Origin: Pseudonocardia nigra
GTDB taxonomy: Bacteria > Actinomycetota > Actinomycetes > Mycobacteriales > Pseudonocardiaceae
DNA length: 64,000 nucleotides
Direction: 5' to 3'
Assembly: GCF_019396355.1 (NCBI RefSeq)
Contig: NZ_JAHKRK010000004.1
Span: forward strand, 31,215 to 95,214
In this document: positions 42,683-52,846 of the stretch, piece by piece
How the letters are laid out: the number at the start of each line of letters is the position of its first letter
Numbering within the stretch: position 1 is the first letter of the stretch
The notes under the pieces: generated by a model
What the model was told of the DNA's origin: nothing
The model's database searches: none
Seen by the model: only the letters and a program-made list of their open reading frames with translations
Translations under genes and position numbers: made by a program

Positions 42683-42928
42683 ATGTTCATCGATCTGGTT
42701 CACGGAGTCACCGCCGCCGAGCACCACCGCCTCGCCCTCATGGCCGACGCGGACAACTTCCGTCTCGCCCGGCTGGCGAAGGCCGCCCGCCGCCGGGCGC
42801 GGCGGGCGACGCCGCCTGCGGAACCGCCGGGTCCGTCGCAGCACGTGTCCCCGCCGGGCCTTCGCCCGGAGCAGAACGATGCACCCCGCAACAACGACGC
42901 GGATCGTCGGTACGCCGTGTCACGATGA
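42683..42928 (+). CDS. Small hypothetical protein coupled to the LuxR regulator gene
   Basis: 81 residues from ATG 42683. The N-terminal helix MFIDLVHGVTAAEHHRLALM is followed by an Arg/Ala-rich basic stretch and a Pro-rich, probably disordered tail. Its stop overlaps the next ATG (ATGA at 42925), which supports translation. No recognised family. Could be a leader peptide or a small partner of the regulator. Confidence 0.55.
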   Translation: MFIDLVHGVTAAEHHRLALMADADNFRLARLAKAARRRARRATPPAEPPGPSQHVSPPGLRPEQNDAPRNNDADRRYAVSR

Positions 42929-45900
42929 CCGATGTGGCACGGCTCGGGGCGGGAATCGGACTGGTCGGGCGCCGGCGGGAGATGTCGGCGCTCGGCGCCG
43001 CGCTCGACCGCGCCGCAGCGGGCAGGCCCACCGGCGTTCTGATGTCGGGGGACGCCGGGGTGGGCAAGTCCCGGCTGGTGGCCGAGGCGGTCGAGCGGGC
43101 GGCGGGAGCCGGGTTCACGGTGCTCGTCGGACGCTGCCTCGACACGGCCGAAGCGGCGTTGCCCTACCTGCCGTTCACCGAGATCGTCGGCGCGCTGGCG
43201 GCCACCCGTCCCGAGCTGGTCACCGAGCACGTGGCGCTGGGTCACCTCCTCCCGGGCCACCTGCTGCCGGGCGGCTTCCCGCGGGGCGAGCGGAGCGGCG
43301 AGGGCCGCGACCTCGGTCAGCTGCAGGTGTTCGACGCGGTCCTGTCGGTGCTCGACGACCTCACCGCCACCACGCCCGTGCTCGTGGTGCTGGAGGACCT
43401 GCACTGGGCCGACCGCTCCAGCCGCGACCTGCTCGTCTTCCTGCTGTCGCGGCTCACCGGACAGCGGCTCGTGGTCCTCGCCACCTACCGCAGCGACGAC
43501 CTGCACCGCCGCCACCCGCTGCGGCCGGTGCTGTCGGAGCTGGTGCGGCTGCCCGCGGCCGAGCGGGTGGAGCTCGCCCCGCTCGACCCCGCCGATGCGC
43601 TCGCACTGGTCCGCCTGCTCGCCGACGGGAGCATGCCCGAGCCGATGCTGCAGGGCATCGCCCGGCGCAGCGAGGGCAACGCGTTCTTCGCCGAGGAGCT
43701 GGTGTCCGCTGCGTCCCACGGGCTGCCGCACGGCCTCGTCGAGGTGCTGGTGGCGCGGATCGAAGGTCTCTCCCCCGCCACGCAGCGGCTGCTGCGGATC
43801 GCGTCCGTGGCCGGGCGGCGGGTGCGCCACGACCGGCTGGCCGCGGTGTCCGGGATGGATGTCGACGCGCTCGAACAGGCCCTGCGCGAGGCCGTGGCCC
43901 ATCACGTGCTGGTCGGGGCCGACAGCGAGCCGGGCGGCACCGACGACGCCTATGTCTTCCGCCACGCGCTGCTCCGCGAGGCGATCTACCACGAGCTGCT
44001 GCCCGGGGAGCGCAGCAGGCTGCACGCCGCCTACGCCGGCCTGCTGGCCGCGGAGGCCACGGCCGGCACGCCCGGCTCGGCCGCCGAGCTCTCCCACCAC
44101 GCGATGGCCGGCCACGACCTCCCGCTCGCGCTGTCGGCGTCGGTGCGCGCCGCCAACGAGGCCAACGACCGCGAGGCGCCCGCGGAGATGCTGCTGCACG
44201 CCGAGCGGGCCATCGAGCTGTGGCCCGCGGTGCCCGACGCGGAGGCGGTGGCCGGGGTCCCGGAGGCCACGCTCACGCGCTGGGCGGCGTGGGGCGCGAG
44301 CGCCACGGGCGACCCCGACCGCGGCATCGCGCTGGGCCGCCGCGCGCTCGAGCTCGCGGAGGAGCGCGGCGACCCCGTGCTCACCTCCGCGATCGGGCGC
44401 CGCTACGCGCTGCGGTTGCTGGAGCTCAGCGACCGCGACCACGAGGCGCTGGCGGTCGCCCGGCGAGCGCTGGAGCTGATCGACGGCGGCGCTCCGTCGG
44501 CGGACCTCGCGTGGGCCCACTCGGTGCTGGCCCGCACGCTGGTGCGGCTCGACCAGTTCACCGAGGCCGTGGCGCAGGCCGAGACTGCGCTGCAGGTGGC
44601 CCGCGCGCTGCCCCCCGACGACATGAGCGCGGTCGGCGCCACCGGCGACGCGCTGGTCACGCTCGCGGTGTGCGAGGAGTACCGCGGCCACCCGGAGTGC
44701 GCCCGGGCACGGCTCGACGAGGCCAAGCCACTGGCCCGCCGTTCCGGGAACCTCGGGGTGGAGCTGCGGGCCTACTACGCCGTCGGCATCTCGCTCCTCG
44801 ACGAGGGCAGGCTCGCCGACGCCGCCGCGGAGTTCGCGGCAGGCGCGGACCGCGCGGTCGCCACGGGCACGACGTGGAGCGGCTACGGGCTGGAACTGCG
44901 GGTCGCGCACGCGATCGCCCTCTTCCTGAGCGGCGAGTGGCAGGCCGCGGAGGAGGTCACCGAGCTGGCCGGGGAGTCGGTCTCCGCCACGGTCGCCACC
45001 CGGCTCGCGGCCGCGCGGCTGCTGCCTGCCGTGGCGTGGGGCCGGTTCGCCGCCGCCGAGCGCCGGCTCACGGAACTGCGCGAGTCGCGGCCCGTCGACG
45101 ACCAGGTGATCATGTTGCTCGGGGAGGCCGGCGCCGAGGCCGCGCTGTGGCAGGGCAGGCCCGACGAGGCGCTGCGGTGCGCGCAGGAGGCACTCACCGG
45201 CCTCAACAGCGGCCCCTACGCCGGGCTCGCCCCGCACCTCGGCGGGATCATGCTCGCCGCGCTGGGGGTCGGCGCCCACGCCGACCTCGCCGCCACCGGC
45301 CGGATGCCCCGCGACGAGGCCACGGCGGCGGGGCAGGAGCTCGTCGCCGCCGCGGAGTACGCCGCCGCCCACGGGCTGGCGCGCGCGGGCAGTCTCGGCC
45401 CCGAGGGCCGGGCGTGGCTCGCCCGGGCCCGCGCCGAGCTCACCCGACTCACCGGACCGCCTGCCCCGGAGGCGTGGACCGCGGTCTTCGAGGCCTTCCG
45501 GTACGAGACCGCCCACCTCGGCGGCACCACGGGTCCCGCCGGTTACCGGCAGGCGTACGGGCTGCTGCGCCGGGCGGAGGCGCATCTGGCGGCGGGCGTC
45601 CCGCGCGCCGCCGTCGAGCCCGACCTGCGTGCCGCCCTCGACACGGCCGAACGGCTCGATGCCCGCCCGCTCGCCGACGCCGTGCTGGGGTTGGCGGAGC
45701 GCGCCGGCGTGCGGCTGCGGCCCGAGCCCGCGGCCCCACGCCCGCAACCGCCCACCCTCGATCCGCTCACGCCCCGCGAGCGCTCCGTGCTGGCGCTGGT
45801 GGCGAGCGGTCGCACCAACCGGCAGGTCGGCGCCGAGCTGTTCATCAGCGAGAAGACGGTGAGCGTGCACCTGTCCCGGGTGATGGCCAAGCTCGGCGCG

Positions 45901-45987
45901 GGCAGCCGCACCGAGGCGGTGAGCGTTGCGTACGCGCGCGGGCTGCTCTCCCCGCCCGACCGCGAGCTCGCCGTTTCGGACCCTTGA
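42925..45987 (+). CDS. Large ATP-binding LuxR-family (LAL) transcriptional regulator
   Basis: 1,020 residues. N-terminal AAA/STAND-type ATPase with Walker A GDAGVGKSR (42-50) and Walker B VLVVLEDLHWAD. A long helical TPR-like middle (about 400-930) is followed by a C-terminal LuxR helix-turn-helix (about 948-1008: LTPRERSVLALVASGRTNRQVGAELFISEKTVSVHLSRV). LAL regulators activate catabolic or secondary-metabolite genes on inducer binding. It precedes the P450-ligase pair by 60 bases, so those are likely targets. Confidence 0.9.
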   Translation: MTDVARLGAGIGLVGRRREMSALGAALDRAAAGRPTGVLMSGDAGVGKSRLVAEAVERAAGAGFTVLVGRCLDTAEAALPYLPFTEIVGALAATRPELVTEHVALGHLLPGHLLPGGFPRGERSGEGRDLGQLQVFDAVLSVLDDLTATTPVLVVLEDLHWADRSSRDLLVFLLSRLTGQRLVVLATYRSDDLHRRHPLRPVLSELVRLPAAERVELAPLDPADALALVRLLADGSMPEPMLQGIARRSEGNAFFAEELVSAASHGLPHGLVEVLVARIEGLSPATQRLLRIASVAGRRVRHDRLAAVSGMDVDALEQALREAVAHHVLVGADSEPGGTDDAYVFRHALLREAIYHELLPGERSRLHAAYAGLLAAEATAGTPGSAAELSHHAMAGHDLPLALSASVRAANEANDREAPAEMLLHAERAIELWPAVPDAEAVAGVPEATLTRWAAWGASATGDPDRGIALGRRALELAEERGDPVLTSAIGRRYALRLLELSDRDHEALAVARRALELIDGGAPSADLAWAHSVLARTLVRLDQFTEAVAQAETALQVARALPPDDMSAVGATGDALVTLAVCEEYRGHPECARARLDEAKPLARRSGNLGVELRAYYAVGISLLDEGRLADAAAEFAAGADRAVATGTTWSGYGLELRVAHAIALFLSGEWQAAEEVTELAGESVSATVATRLAAARLLPAVAWGRFAAAERRLTELRESRPVDDQVIMLLGEAGAEAALWQGRPDEALRCAQEALTGLNSGPYAGLAPHLGGIMLAALGVGAHADLAATGRMPRDEATAAGQELVAAAEYAAAHGLARAGSLGPEGRAWLARARAELTRLTGPPAPEAWTAVFEAFRYETAHLGGTTGPAGYRQAYGLLRRAEAHLAAGVPRAAVEPDLRAALDTAERLDARPLADAVLGLAERAGVRLRPEPAAPRPQPPTLDPLTPRERSVLALVASGRTNRQVGAELFISEKTVSVHLSRVMAKLGAGSRTEAVSVAYARGLLSPPDRELAVSDP

Positions 45988-46011
45988 TCTGTACTCCCCG
46001 GTAACTAGGGT
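45984..46011 (+). promoter_or_regulatory. Possible promoter of the P450-ligase operon
   Basis: TTGATC (45984-45989, overlapping the regulator stop codon) and TAGGGT (46006-46011), 16 bases apart, 37 bases before the P450 ATG. Moderate match to a housekeeping promoter. Confidence 0.4.
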
Positions 46012-46047
46012 GGGGTGATCGGCCCCACTCACCGAGGAGGCTCGGCA

Positions 46048-47369
46048 ATGACGCCTGCGGGAACGAGTACGGAAAGCAGCAGTACCTGGACCGGGCGCCC
46101 CGACGTGTCCGACATCGACCGGTTCTGGACCGCACCCATCGCGGAGCGGGCGGCGGCGTTCGCGGCCCTGCGAGAGCGTGAACCGGTGCCGTTCTTCCCG
46201 GAACCGGAGCAGAGCTACTTCCCCCGTGGCGCCGGCTTCTGGGCCCTGACCCGGCTCGACGATCTCGCCGAGGCGAGCCGCAACGCGGCGATCTTCACCT
46301 CCGGCCGCGGGGCCACGAACATCCCGGACATGCCGCCGGAGTTCCTCGAGTTCTACGGCTCCATGATCAACATGGATGATCCGAGGCATGCCCGGCTGCG
46401 CCGGATCGTCTCGCGCGGGTTCACGCCGAAGCGGCTCGCCCTGCTCACCGAGGAGGTGGAGCGCACCGCGCGCACGATCGTCGACGACGTGATCGACGCG
46501 GGCGAGTGCGACGCCGTCAGGTCCATCTCGGCGCGGCTCCCGTTGAAGATCGTCTGCGACATGATGGGCGTGCCGGAGAGCCAGTACGAGTTCGTCCTCG
46601 ACCGCTCCAACATCATCCTCGGCGCCGCCGACCCCGAGTACGTGCCCGGCACGGACAACATCGTCATGGCGCTGCTGCAGGCCGGCAACGAGCTGGCCGA
46701 GCTGATGCGCGACCTCGGCAGGCACCGGGTCGACAACCCCACCGACGACGTCACCTCGGCGCTGGTCAACGCCGAGATCGACGGCGAGCGGCTCACCCCG
46801 GACGAGCTCGCGAGCTTCTTCATCCTGCTCGTCGTGGCGGGCAACGAGACCACCCGCAACGCCATCAGCTGGGGCCTGCACCTGCTCACCGAGTACCCCG
46901 AGCAGCGTGCGGCGTGGCTCGCCGACCTCGACGCGGTCACCCCCACCGCGGTGGAGGAGATCGTCCGCTGGGCGTCTCCGGTGATCTTCATGCGCCGCAC
47001 GCTCGCCACCGACGCCGTGCTCGGCGGGCAGCAGATGCGCGAGGGCGACAAGGTGGCGCTGTTCTACTGGGCCGCCAACCGCGATCCTGCCCACTTCCGC
47101 GACCCCGACGTGTTCGACGTGCGGCGCTCCCCCAACCCGCACGTCGGCTTCGGCGGCGCGGGCCCGCACTTCTGCCTCGGCGCGCATCTGGCGCGCCGCG
47201 AGATGTCGGTGATGTTCCGCGAGTTGCTCACCCGGGTCCCCGACATCCACGCCACCGCCCCGCCGCAGCGACTCAAGTCGATGTTCATCAACGGGATCAA
47301 GCACCTGCCCGTTGCCTTCACCACCCCGCGCAGCGCAGGCGGAGCGGGCATCAACACCGGAGGTGCCCG

Positions 47370-47373
<4 letters not shown>
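46048..47373 (+). CDS. Cytochrome P450, CYP124-like
   Basis: 441 residues, ATG after GAGGAGG. I-helix AGNETTRNAIS (264-274), ExxR Glu304-Arg307 (EEIVRWASPV), heme loop GFGGAGPHFCLG with Cys376. The sequence parallels M. tuberculosis CYP124 closely as I recall it (e.g. EFYGSMI, LDDPRH-like MDDPRHARLRRIVSR, SFFILLVVAGNETTRN, FINGIKHLPV). CYP124 omega-hydroxylates methyl-branched lipids and cholesterol side chains, so that is the inferred role, matching the mce and mcr genes in this window. Its stop overlaps the next gene's TTG start. Confidence 0.9.
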
Positions 47374-49061
<1,688 letters not shown>

Positions 49062-49108
49062 CCTGATCACCCGGTCGGGGGACGGCGGTGCGTTAACGGG
49101 AGGTTGCC

Positions 49109-49125
49109 GGGGGGCGATTCCCCCC
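49109..49125. terminator. GGGGGG-CGATT-CCCCCC hairpin
   Basis: Short perfect hairpin 48 bases after the acyl-CoA synthetase stop, and upstream of a small membrane-protein ORF. Possible terminator; the six G-C pairs are short but stable. Confidence 0.4.
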
Positions 49126-49152
49126 ACGCCACCACTCCCTGCCGGAAAGCAG

Positions 49153-49359
49153 GTGGTCCGTTTGCCCGTGCCCCACCAGCCCACCGCCGCCCGGTCGCGC
49201 TCGCGTACCGGCCGCACCCTGGACGTCATCGGTCATGTGGGTAGCCTCATCACGCTGGCCGCCCTGATGGTGCTCGCCGGCACGGCGGGCGGGCTCGCCG
49301 ACGGCATGCCCGCCACCGACGGCGCCACCGTCACGGTGACGTTCGACGGTCGGCCGTGA
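49153..49359 (+). CDS. Small single-pass membrane protein
   Basis: 68 residues, GTG start. Basic N-terminus (about 1-24), one hydrophobic segment (VGSLITLAALMVLAGTAGGLADG, about 28-50) and a short polar tail. No family recognised. Codon use is typical of the neighbourhood. Convergent with the next minus-strand gene. Confidence 0.5.
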   Translation: MVRLPVPHQPTAARSRSRTGRTLDVIGHVGSLITLAALMVLAGTAGGLADGMPATDGATVTVTFDGRP

Positions 49360-49365
49360 GCGCGG

Positions 49366-49581
49366 TCAGGCGGCGCCGGCGTGCGTGTCGGGCGCCGTCA
49401 GCACCTGGTCCACCAGACGCATGACGGGCTGCCCGCCGCCGAGGCGGTAGCCGAAGTCCTCCCAGCCGATCAGCTCCCTCGCCAGGATCTCCCCCGCCGG
49501 GCCCGGGTACAGGCGCGTGACGCGGTACGCCGCCTGGCGCAACCGCATCTTCTCGTGATCGTCCATCGGAACGGGGACCAT
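49366..49581 (-). CDS. Small conserved-looking hypothetical protein
   Basis: 71 residues from ATG 49581, which has GGAAGG seven bases upstream; an internal ATG 49566 (MDDHEKMRLRQAAYRV) is the alternative. Helical N-terminal half with an RLYPGPAGEILARELIGWEDFGYR core. I believe similar short proteins are widespread in actinomycetes, but no function is known to me. Divergent from tenA, sharing a 90-base promoter region. Confidence 0.65.
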   Translation of the reverse strand: MVPVPMDDHEKMRLRQAAYRVTRLYPGPAGEILARELIGWEDFGYRLGGGQPVMRLVDQVLTAPDTHAGAA

Positions 49582-49671
49582 CTCGCAGCCTTCCCGCTGG
49601 GTATGCGGGAAAAACGGGACCGTACCCAGGACCGGTTCCTGCGCTCGGCGGCCACGACTAGCGTGACCGCC

Positions 49672-50358
49672 ATGGTGAACCCGATCGAGTCCACCCCGCG
49701 CACCCGCGACGTCCTCTGGTCCGACGTCGAGGACATCTACGCGGCGATCCTCGCCCACCCGTTCCTCGCCGGGCTGGCCGACGGCACGCTGCCGCGCGAG
49801 TCGTTCCGGCACTACATCGTCCAGGACGCCCACTACCTGCGCGGCTACGCGAAGGCGTTGGCGGTGTGCGCGGCGAAGGCCCCCGACGAGGACGGCACGG
49901 TGATGTTCGCCGAGCACGCGGCGGGGGCGATCGCGGCCGAGCGCGACCTGCACGCCGCGCTGATGGGCGAGATGGGTTCCTCGCCCGAGGAGGCCGCGCT
50001 GGAGCCGGTGGCGCCCACCACCCAGGCGTACGTCAGCTACATGCTCGCCTCCGCGCTCGGCGGCTCGTTCGCCGAGGCCGTCGGCGCCGTGCTGCCGTGC
50101 TACTGGATCTACGCGAAGGTCGGCGACGAGCTGCTGGCCCGCAGCTCGCCCGACCCCCTGTACGCCCGCTGGATCGCGATGTACGGCAGCGAGGAGTTCC
50201 AGGCGGTGGTGGACTCGGTGCTCGACCTCACCGACCGGATCGGCAAGGACCTCTCCGACGGCGAGCGCAGGCTGATGCGCCTGCACTTCACCACGACGTC
50301 CCGCTACGAGTGGATGTTCTGGGACGCCGGGTACCGCTGCGAGACCTGGCCCGTCTGA
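49672..50358 (+). CDS. tenA: TenA-family thiaminase II / aminopyrimidine aminohydrolase
   Basis: 228 residues, all-helical heme-oxygenase-like fold. The nucleophile Cys143 (AVLPCYWIYAKVG) and catalytic Glu213 (SRYEWMFWDAGY) are conserved, as is the substrate-binding Asp52 (YIVQDAHYL). Hydrolyses aminopyrimidine derivatives for thiamin salvage. No other thiamin gene and no TPP riboswitch is visible nearby. Confidence 0.92.
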   Translation: MVNPIESTPRTRDVLWSDVEDIYAAILAHPFLAGLADGTLPRESFRHYIVQDAHYLRGYAKALAVCAAKAPDEDGTVMFAEHAAGAIAAERDLHAALMGEMGSSPEEAALEPVAPTTQAYVSYMLASALGGSFAEAVGAVLPCYWIYAKVGDELLARSSPDPLYARWIAMYGSEEFQAVVDSVLDLTDRIGKDLSDGERRLMRLHFTTTSRYEWMFWDAGYRCETWPV

Positions 50359-50361
50359 CCG

Positions 50362-50430
50362 ACGGTGCACACCGGACGGTGACCGTGCACACCGCGGGAG
50401 GTGTGCACGGTCCCCCGGGGGTATGCACGC
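50362..50430. repeat. GTGCAC-type dispersed repeat, copy 2
   Basis: Contains GACCGTGCACACCGCGGGAG (50381-50400), which matches 38534-38553 at 19 of 20 bases, plus GGTGTGCACGGT and GTATGCACG elements as in copy 1. Lies between the tenA stop and the stop of a convergent membrane-protein gene, consistent with a terminator-like or REP role. Confidence 0.75.
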
Positions 50431-50826
50431 CTAGCGCTGGTCGAGGCGGTCGGGGATGGCGACGTGCAGCAGGAAACCCACCACCCCGACCACGATCGCG
50501 CCGAAGAACGCCGCCCAGAAGCCATCGACGGTGAACGGCAGCCCGATGCCGGACGCGATGGCACCGACCAGCAGGAACAGCAGCGCGTTCACGACCAGCC
50601 CGATCAGTCCCAGCGTCAGGATGTAGAACGGGCAGCCGACCACCTTGATCAGTGGCTTCAGCACGGCGTTCACCACACCGAAGACGATCGCCACGACGAC
50701 GAGCGTGGCGACCTGGGTGCCCGTGTCGCCCGTCGAGGTGGCGATGCCGGGGACGATCAGGGTGGCCACCCAGAGGCTGACGGCCACCACCGCCACCCGG
50801 ATCGTGAGTGCAAGGGCGTTCGACAT
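50431..50826 (-). CDS. Phage-holin-like four-helix membrane protein
   Basis: 131 residues with four membrane helices and the family signature GVVNAVLKPLIKVVGCPFYILTLGLIGLVVNALLFL. Member of the Phage_holin_4_2/YvlD family of small chromosomal membrane proteins; despite the name, most are not phage genes and function is unclear. Overlaps the upstream hydrolase by one base (TGATG). Confidence 0.88.
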   Translation of the reverse strand: MSNALALTIRVAVVAVSLWVATLIVPGIATSTGDTGTQVATLVVVAIVFGVVNAVLKPLIKVVGCPFYILTLGLIGLVVNALLFLLVGAIASGIGLPFTVDGFWAAFFGAIVVGVVGFLLHVAIPDRLDQR

Positions 50827-52058
50827 CAGTCCATGATCGCCTGACTGACCAGCGCCCGCAGCTGGGGCCGGATCGGGTACGTGCTCGAGGGCATCAGCTG
50901 CGTGAAGAACATCGCCGTGACGTCCTCGGCGGGATCGACGTAGAAGGCCGTGCTCGCGAGCCCACCCCAGGCGTACTCGCCCTCGTTGGTGATCGCCTTG
51001 CCGGCCGCGGCGTCGGTGACGACCGAGAAGCCCAGCCCGAACCCGACACCGCGGAACGTGGACTCGGCGAAGATCGGCCGGCCGAACGTCTCCAGGTCGG
51101 CGCCCCCGGGCAGGTGGTTGCGGGTCATGTACGCGACGGTGCGCGGACCGAGCAGCCGCGCACCGTCGAGCTCGCCGCGGCGGGCGAGCATCTGCGTGAA
51201 GGCGTGGTAGTCGGCGGCCGTGGAGACCAGGCCGCCACCGCCGGAGAGGAAGACGGGCTCGCGCGTGACCGCCTCGCCCATCGCGGTGTTGCGGAACAGC
51301 CCGCCGGCCGGGTTGGGCATGTACAGCGCGGCGAGCCGGTCGAGGTCGTCGGGCGTGACCGAGAACGCCGTGTCGTCCATGCCCAGCGGGCCGAACACGT
51401 GCTCGGCGAAGAACGCGTCGAGCGACTGGCCCGAGGCGACCTCGACGACACGGCCCAGCACGTCGGTGGCCACGGAGTAGTTCCACTCCGCCCCCGGCTG
51501 GAACACCAGCGGCAGCTGCGCCCAGTGCTCGCACGCCGTGGCGAGGTCCATCCCGCGCGGCACCCCGAACTCGAAGCCCTTCGCCCGGTAGATCTCGTCG
51601 ACGGGATGGGCGTGGTGGAAGCCGTAGGTGAGCCCGGCGGTGTGGGTGAGCAGGTGCCAGACCCGCACCGGCTCGGTGGCCGAGACGGTGGCCGGGTTGG
51701 CCGCCGAGCCCGCCTTGTAGACGCGCATGTCGGCGAACGCCGGGATGTAGCGCGCCACCGGGTCGGTGAGCTCCAGCGCCCCGCGCTCGTACAGCATCAG
51801 CGCCGCGACCGAGGTGATCGGCTTGGTCATCGAGTAGATGCGCCACAGCGTGTCGTCGGCCACCGGGCGATCGGCCTCGACGTCGGCGAGCCCGTGGTGG
51901 CTCACGTGCACCACCCGGCCGCGCCGTGCGACGGCGATCGTCCATCCGGCCAGCTTGCCGTCGTCGACATAGCGACGGAAATGAGAGTCGACCCGCTGCA
52001 GTCGCCCGGCGTCGAGTCCGACCTCGCCCGGCTCCGCGTCCACCTTGAGCTGCGTCAC
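50826..52058 (-). CDS. Serine hydrolase, class-C beta-lactamase / EstB family
   Basis: 410 residues from GTG 52058 (MTQLKVDAEPG). Nucleophile motif Ser76-Met-Thr-Lys79, second motif Tyr194-Ser-Val (WNYSV) and third-motif region EYAWGGLAS with Trp-Gly-Gly. The YSV/WGG combination fits esterases such as EstB more than true AmpC enzymes (YxN/KTG). No signal peptide, so cytoplasmic. Probably co-transcribed with the holin-like gene and follows the SnoaL-like gene by ten bases. Confidence 0.88.
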   Translation of the reverse strand: MTQLKVDAEPGEVGLDAGRLQRVDSHFRRYVDDGKLAGWTIAVARRGRVVHVSHHGLADVEADRPVADDTLWRIYSMTKPITSVAALMLYERGALELTDPVARYIPAFADMRVYKAGSAANPATVSATEPVRVWHLLTHTAGLTYGFHHAHPVDEIYRAKGFEFGVPRGMDLATACEHWAQLPLVFQPGAEWNYSVATDVLGRVVEVASGQSLDAFFAEHVFGPLGMDDTAFSVTPDDLDRLAALYMPNPAGGLFRNTAMGEAVTREPVFLSGGGGLVSTAADYHAFTQMLARRGELDGARLLGPRTVAYMTRNHLPGGADLETFGRPIFAESTFRGVGFGLGFSVVTDAAAGKAITNEGEYAWGGLASTAFYVDPAEDVTAMFFTQLMPSSTYPIRPQLRALVSQAIMD

Positions 52059-52068
52059 ACGGCCGACC

Positions 52069-52476
52069 CTACCCCGGAGTAGCCTTCCGTCGGGCCACTT
52101 CGTCGCTGCGCTCCAGACCGAGCACGGCGAGCGCGGCGCCCGTGTCGGAATACCGCAGCACGCGAGCGATCCGCCCGTCGACGACGGTGAACGCCGTGGC
52201 CAGCCGCACCGGTGCGCCGAGCTCTCCGGTGGCCTGGTCCGTCCAACGCGCGTCCTGCTCCACCACCACGCCGTCGCGGCCGCAGTACCACCGCACCGGG
52301 TCCAACCGGATGCCCGCGTGCCCCACCCAGTCGACGACGAACGCCCGCCCGTGCCCCGACCCGCGCGGCCCGCCGACCTCCACGTCATCACTGAAGAGCG
52401 CGCCCGCGCGGGCGCCGTCGCCCGCTCCGACCGCCGCGTGCCAGTCCTCGATCACCGCGAGCTGCCCCATCGCCAT
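52069..52476 (-). CDS. SnoaL/NTF2-like protein
   Basis: 135 residues from ATG 52476 (an ATG two codons later is equally possible). NTF2-like cone fold pattern: MGQLAVIEDWHAAVGAGDGARAGALFSDDVEVGGPRG, then WVGHAGIRLDPVRWYCGRDGVVVEQDARW and GRIARVLRYSD. Could be a small isomerase/hydrolase or a ligand-binding protein. In an apparent operon with the serine hydrolase. Confidence 0.8.
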   Translation of the reverse strand: MAMGQLAVIEDWHAAVGAGDGARAGALFSDDVEVGGPRGSGHGRAFVVDWVGHAGIRLDPVRWYCGRDGVVVEQDARWTDQATGELGAPVRLATAFTVVDGRIARVLRYSDTGAALAVLGLERSDEVARRKATPG

Positions 52477-52631
52477 GCCGCCACGGTATCCATCCGCCGG
52501 ACCGGAATCTTGTGCCGGCGCGCTCATCAGGGGGAACGTGTGGTCCGCTCTGCTAACGCCCATCGGCGCCGGCGCGACTTCCCGAACGACCGCCGCGCAC
52601 AGCGGCCCACTCAGGACCGGTGATCCCACAC

Positions 52632-52838
52632 ATGACCGCACGCCCCACTCCGGCCGGCGCGCTGCCACCCGACCCGCCTGTCGACCGGCCGGAGGCATCT
52701 GCGCCGGCGCGCCCGAGACAGGTCGGCGCCACCGGCCACCGCGCCGTCGTCGAGGCGCTGACGGTCGTGCTCACACTGCTCGCGCTGCTCGTACTCGTGA
52801 GCGCGCTACTGGAGGCCGGCGGCGTCCCTCTCGGCTGA
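52632..52838 (+). CDS. Small C-terminally anchored hypothetical protein
   Basis: 68 residues from ATG 52632. Pro/Ala-rich N-terminal half and a single hydrophobic helix (AVVEALTVVLTLLALLVLVSALLEAGG). Divergent from the SnoaL gene and convergent with the glycosidase. No family recognised; moderate coding potential. Confidence 0.45.
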   Translation: MTARPTPAGALPPDPPVDRPEASAPARPRQVGATGHRAVVEALTVVLTLLALLVLVSALLEAGGVPLG

Positions 52839-52846
52839 GCAGGACC

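Noticed and set aside
42700..47304. Minus-strand open frame of about 1,530 codons opposite the LAL regulator and P450
   Set aside because: Antisense shadow of two well-supported plus-strand genes; His/Arg/Gly-rich with no recognisable motif.
49672..50358. TPP riboswitch upstream of tenA
   Set aside because: The 90-base gap before tenA shows none of the conserved TPP aptamer segments.
50431..50826. Phage holin implying a prophage remnant
   Set aside because: The family is widespread as small chromosomal membrane proteins; no endolysin, structural or integrase gene nearby.
50826..52058. Beta-lactamase conferring antibiotic resistance
   Set aside because: Second and third motifs (YSV, WGG) match EstB-type esterases, and no signal peptide is visible.
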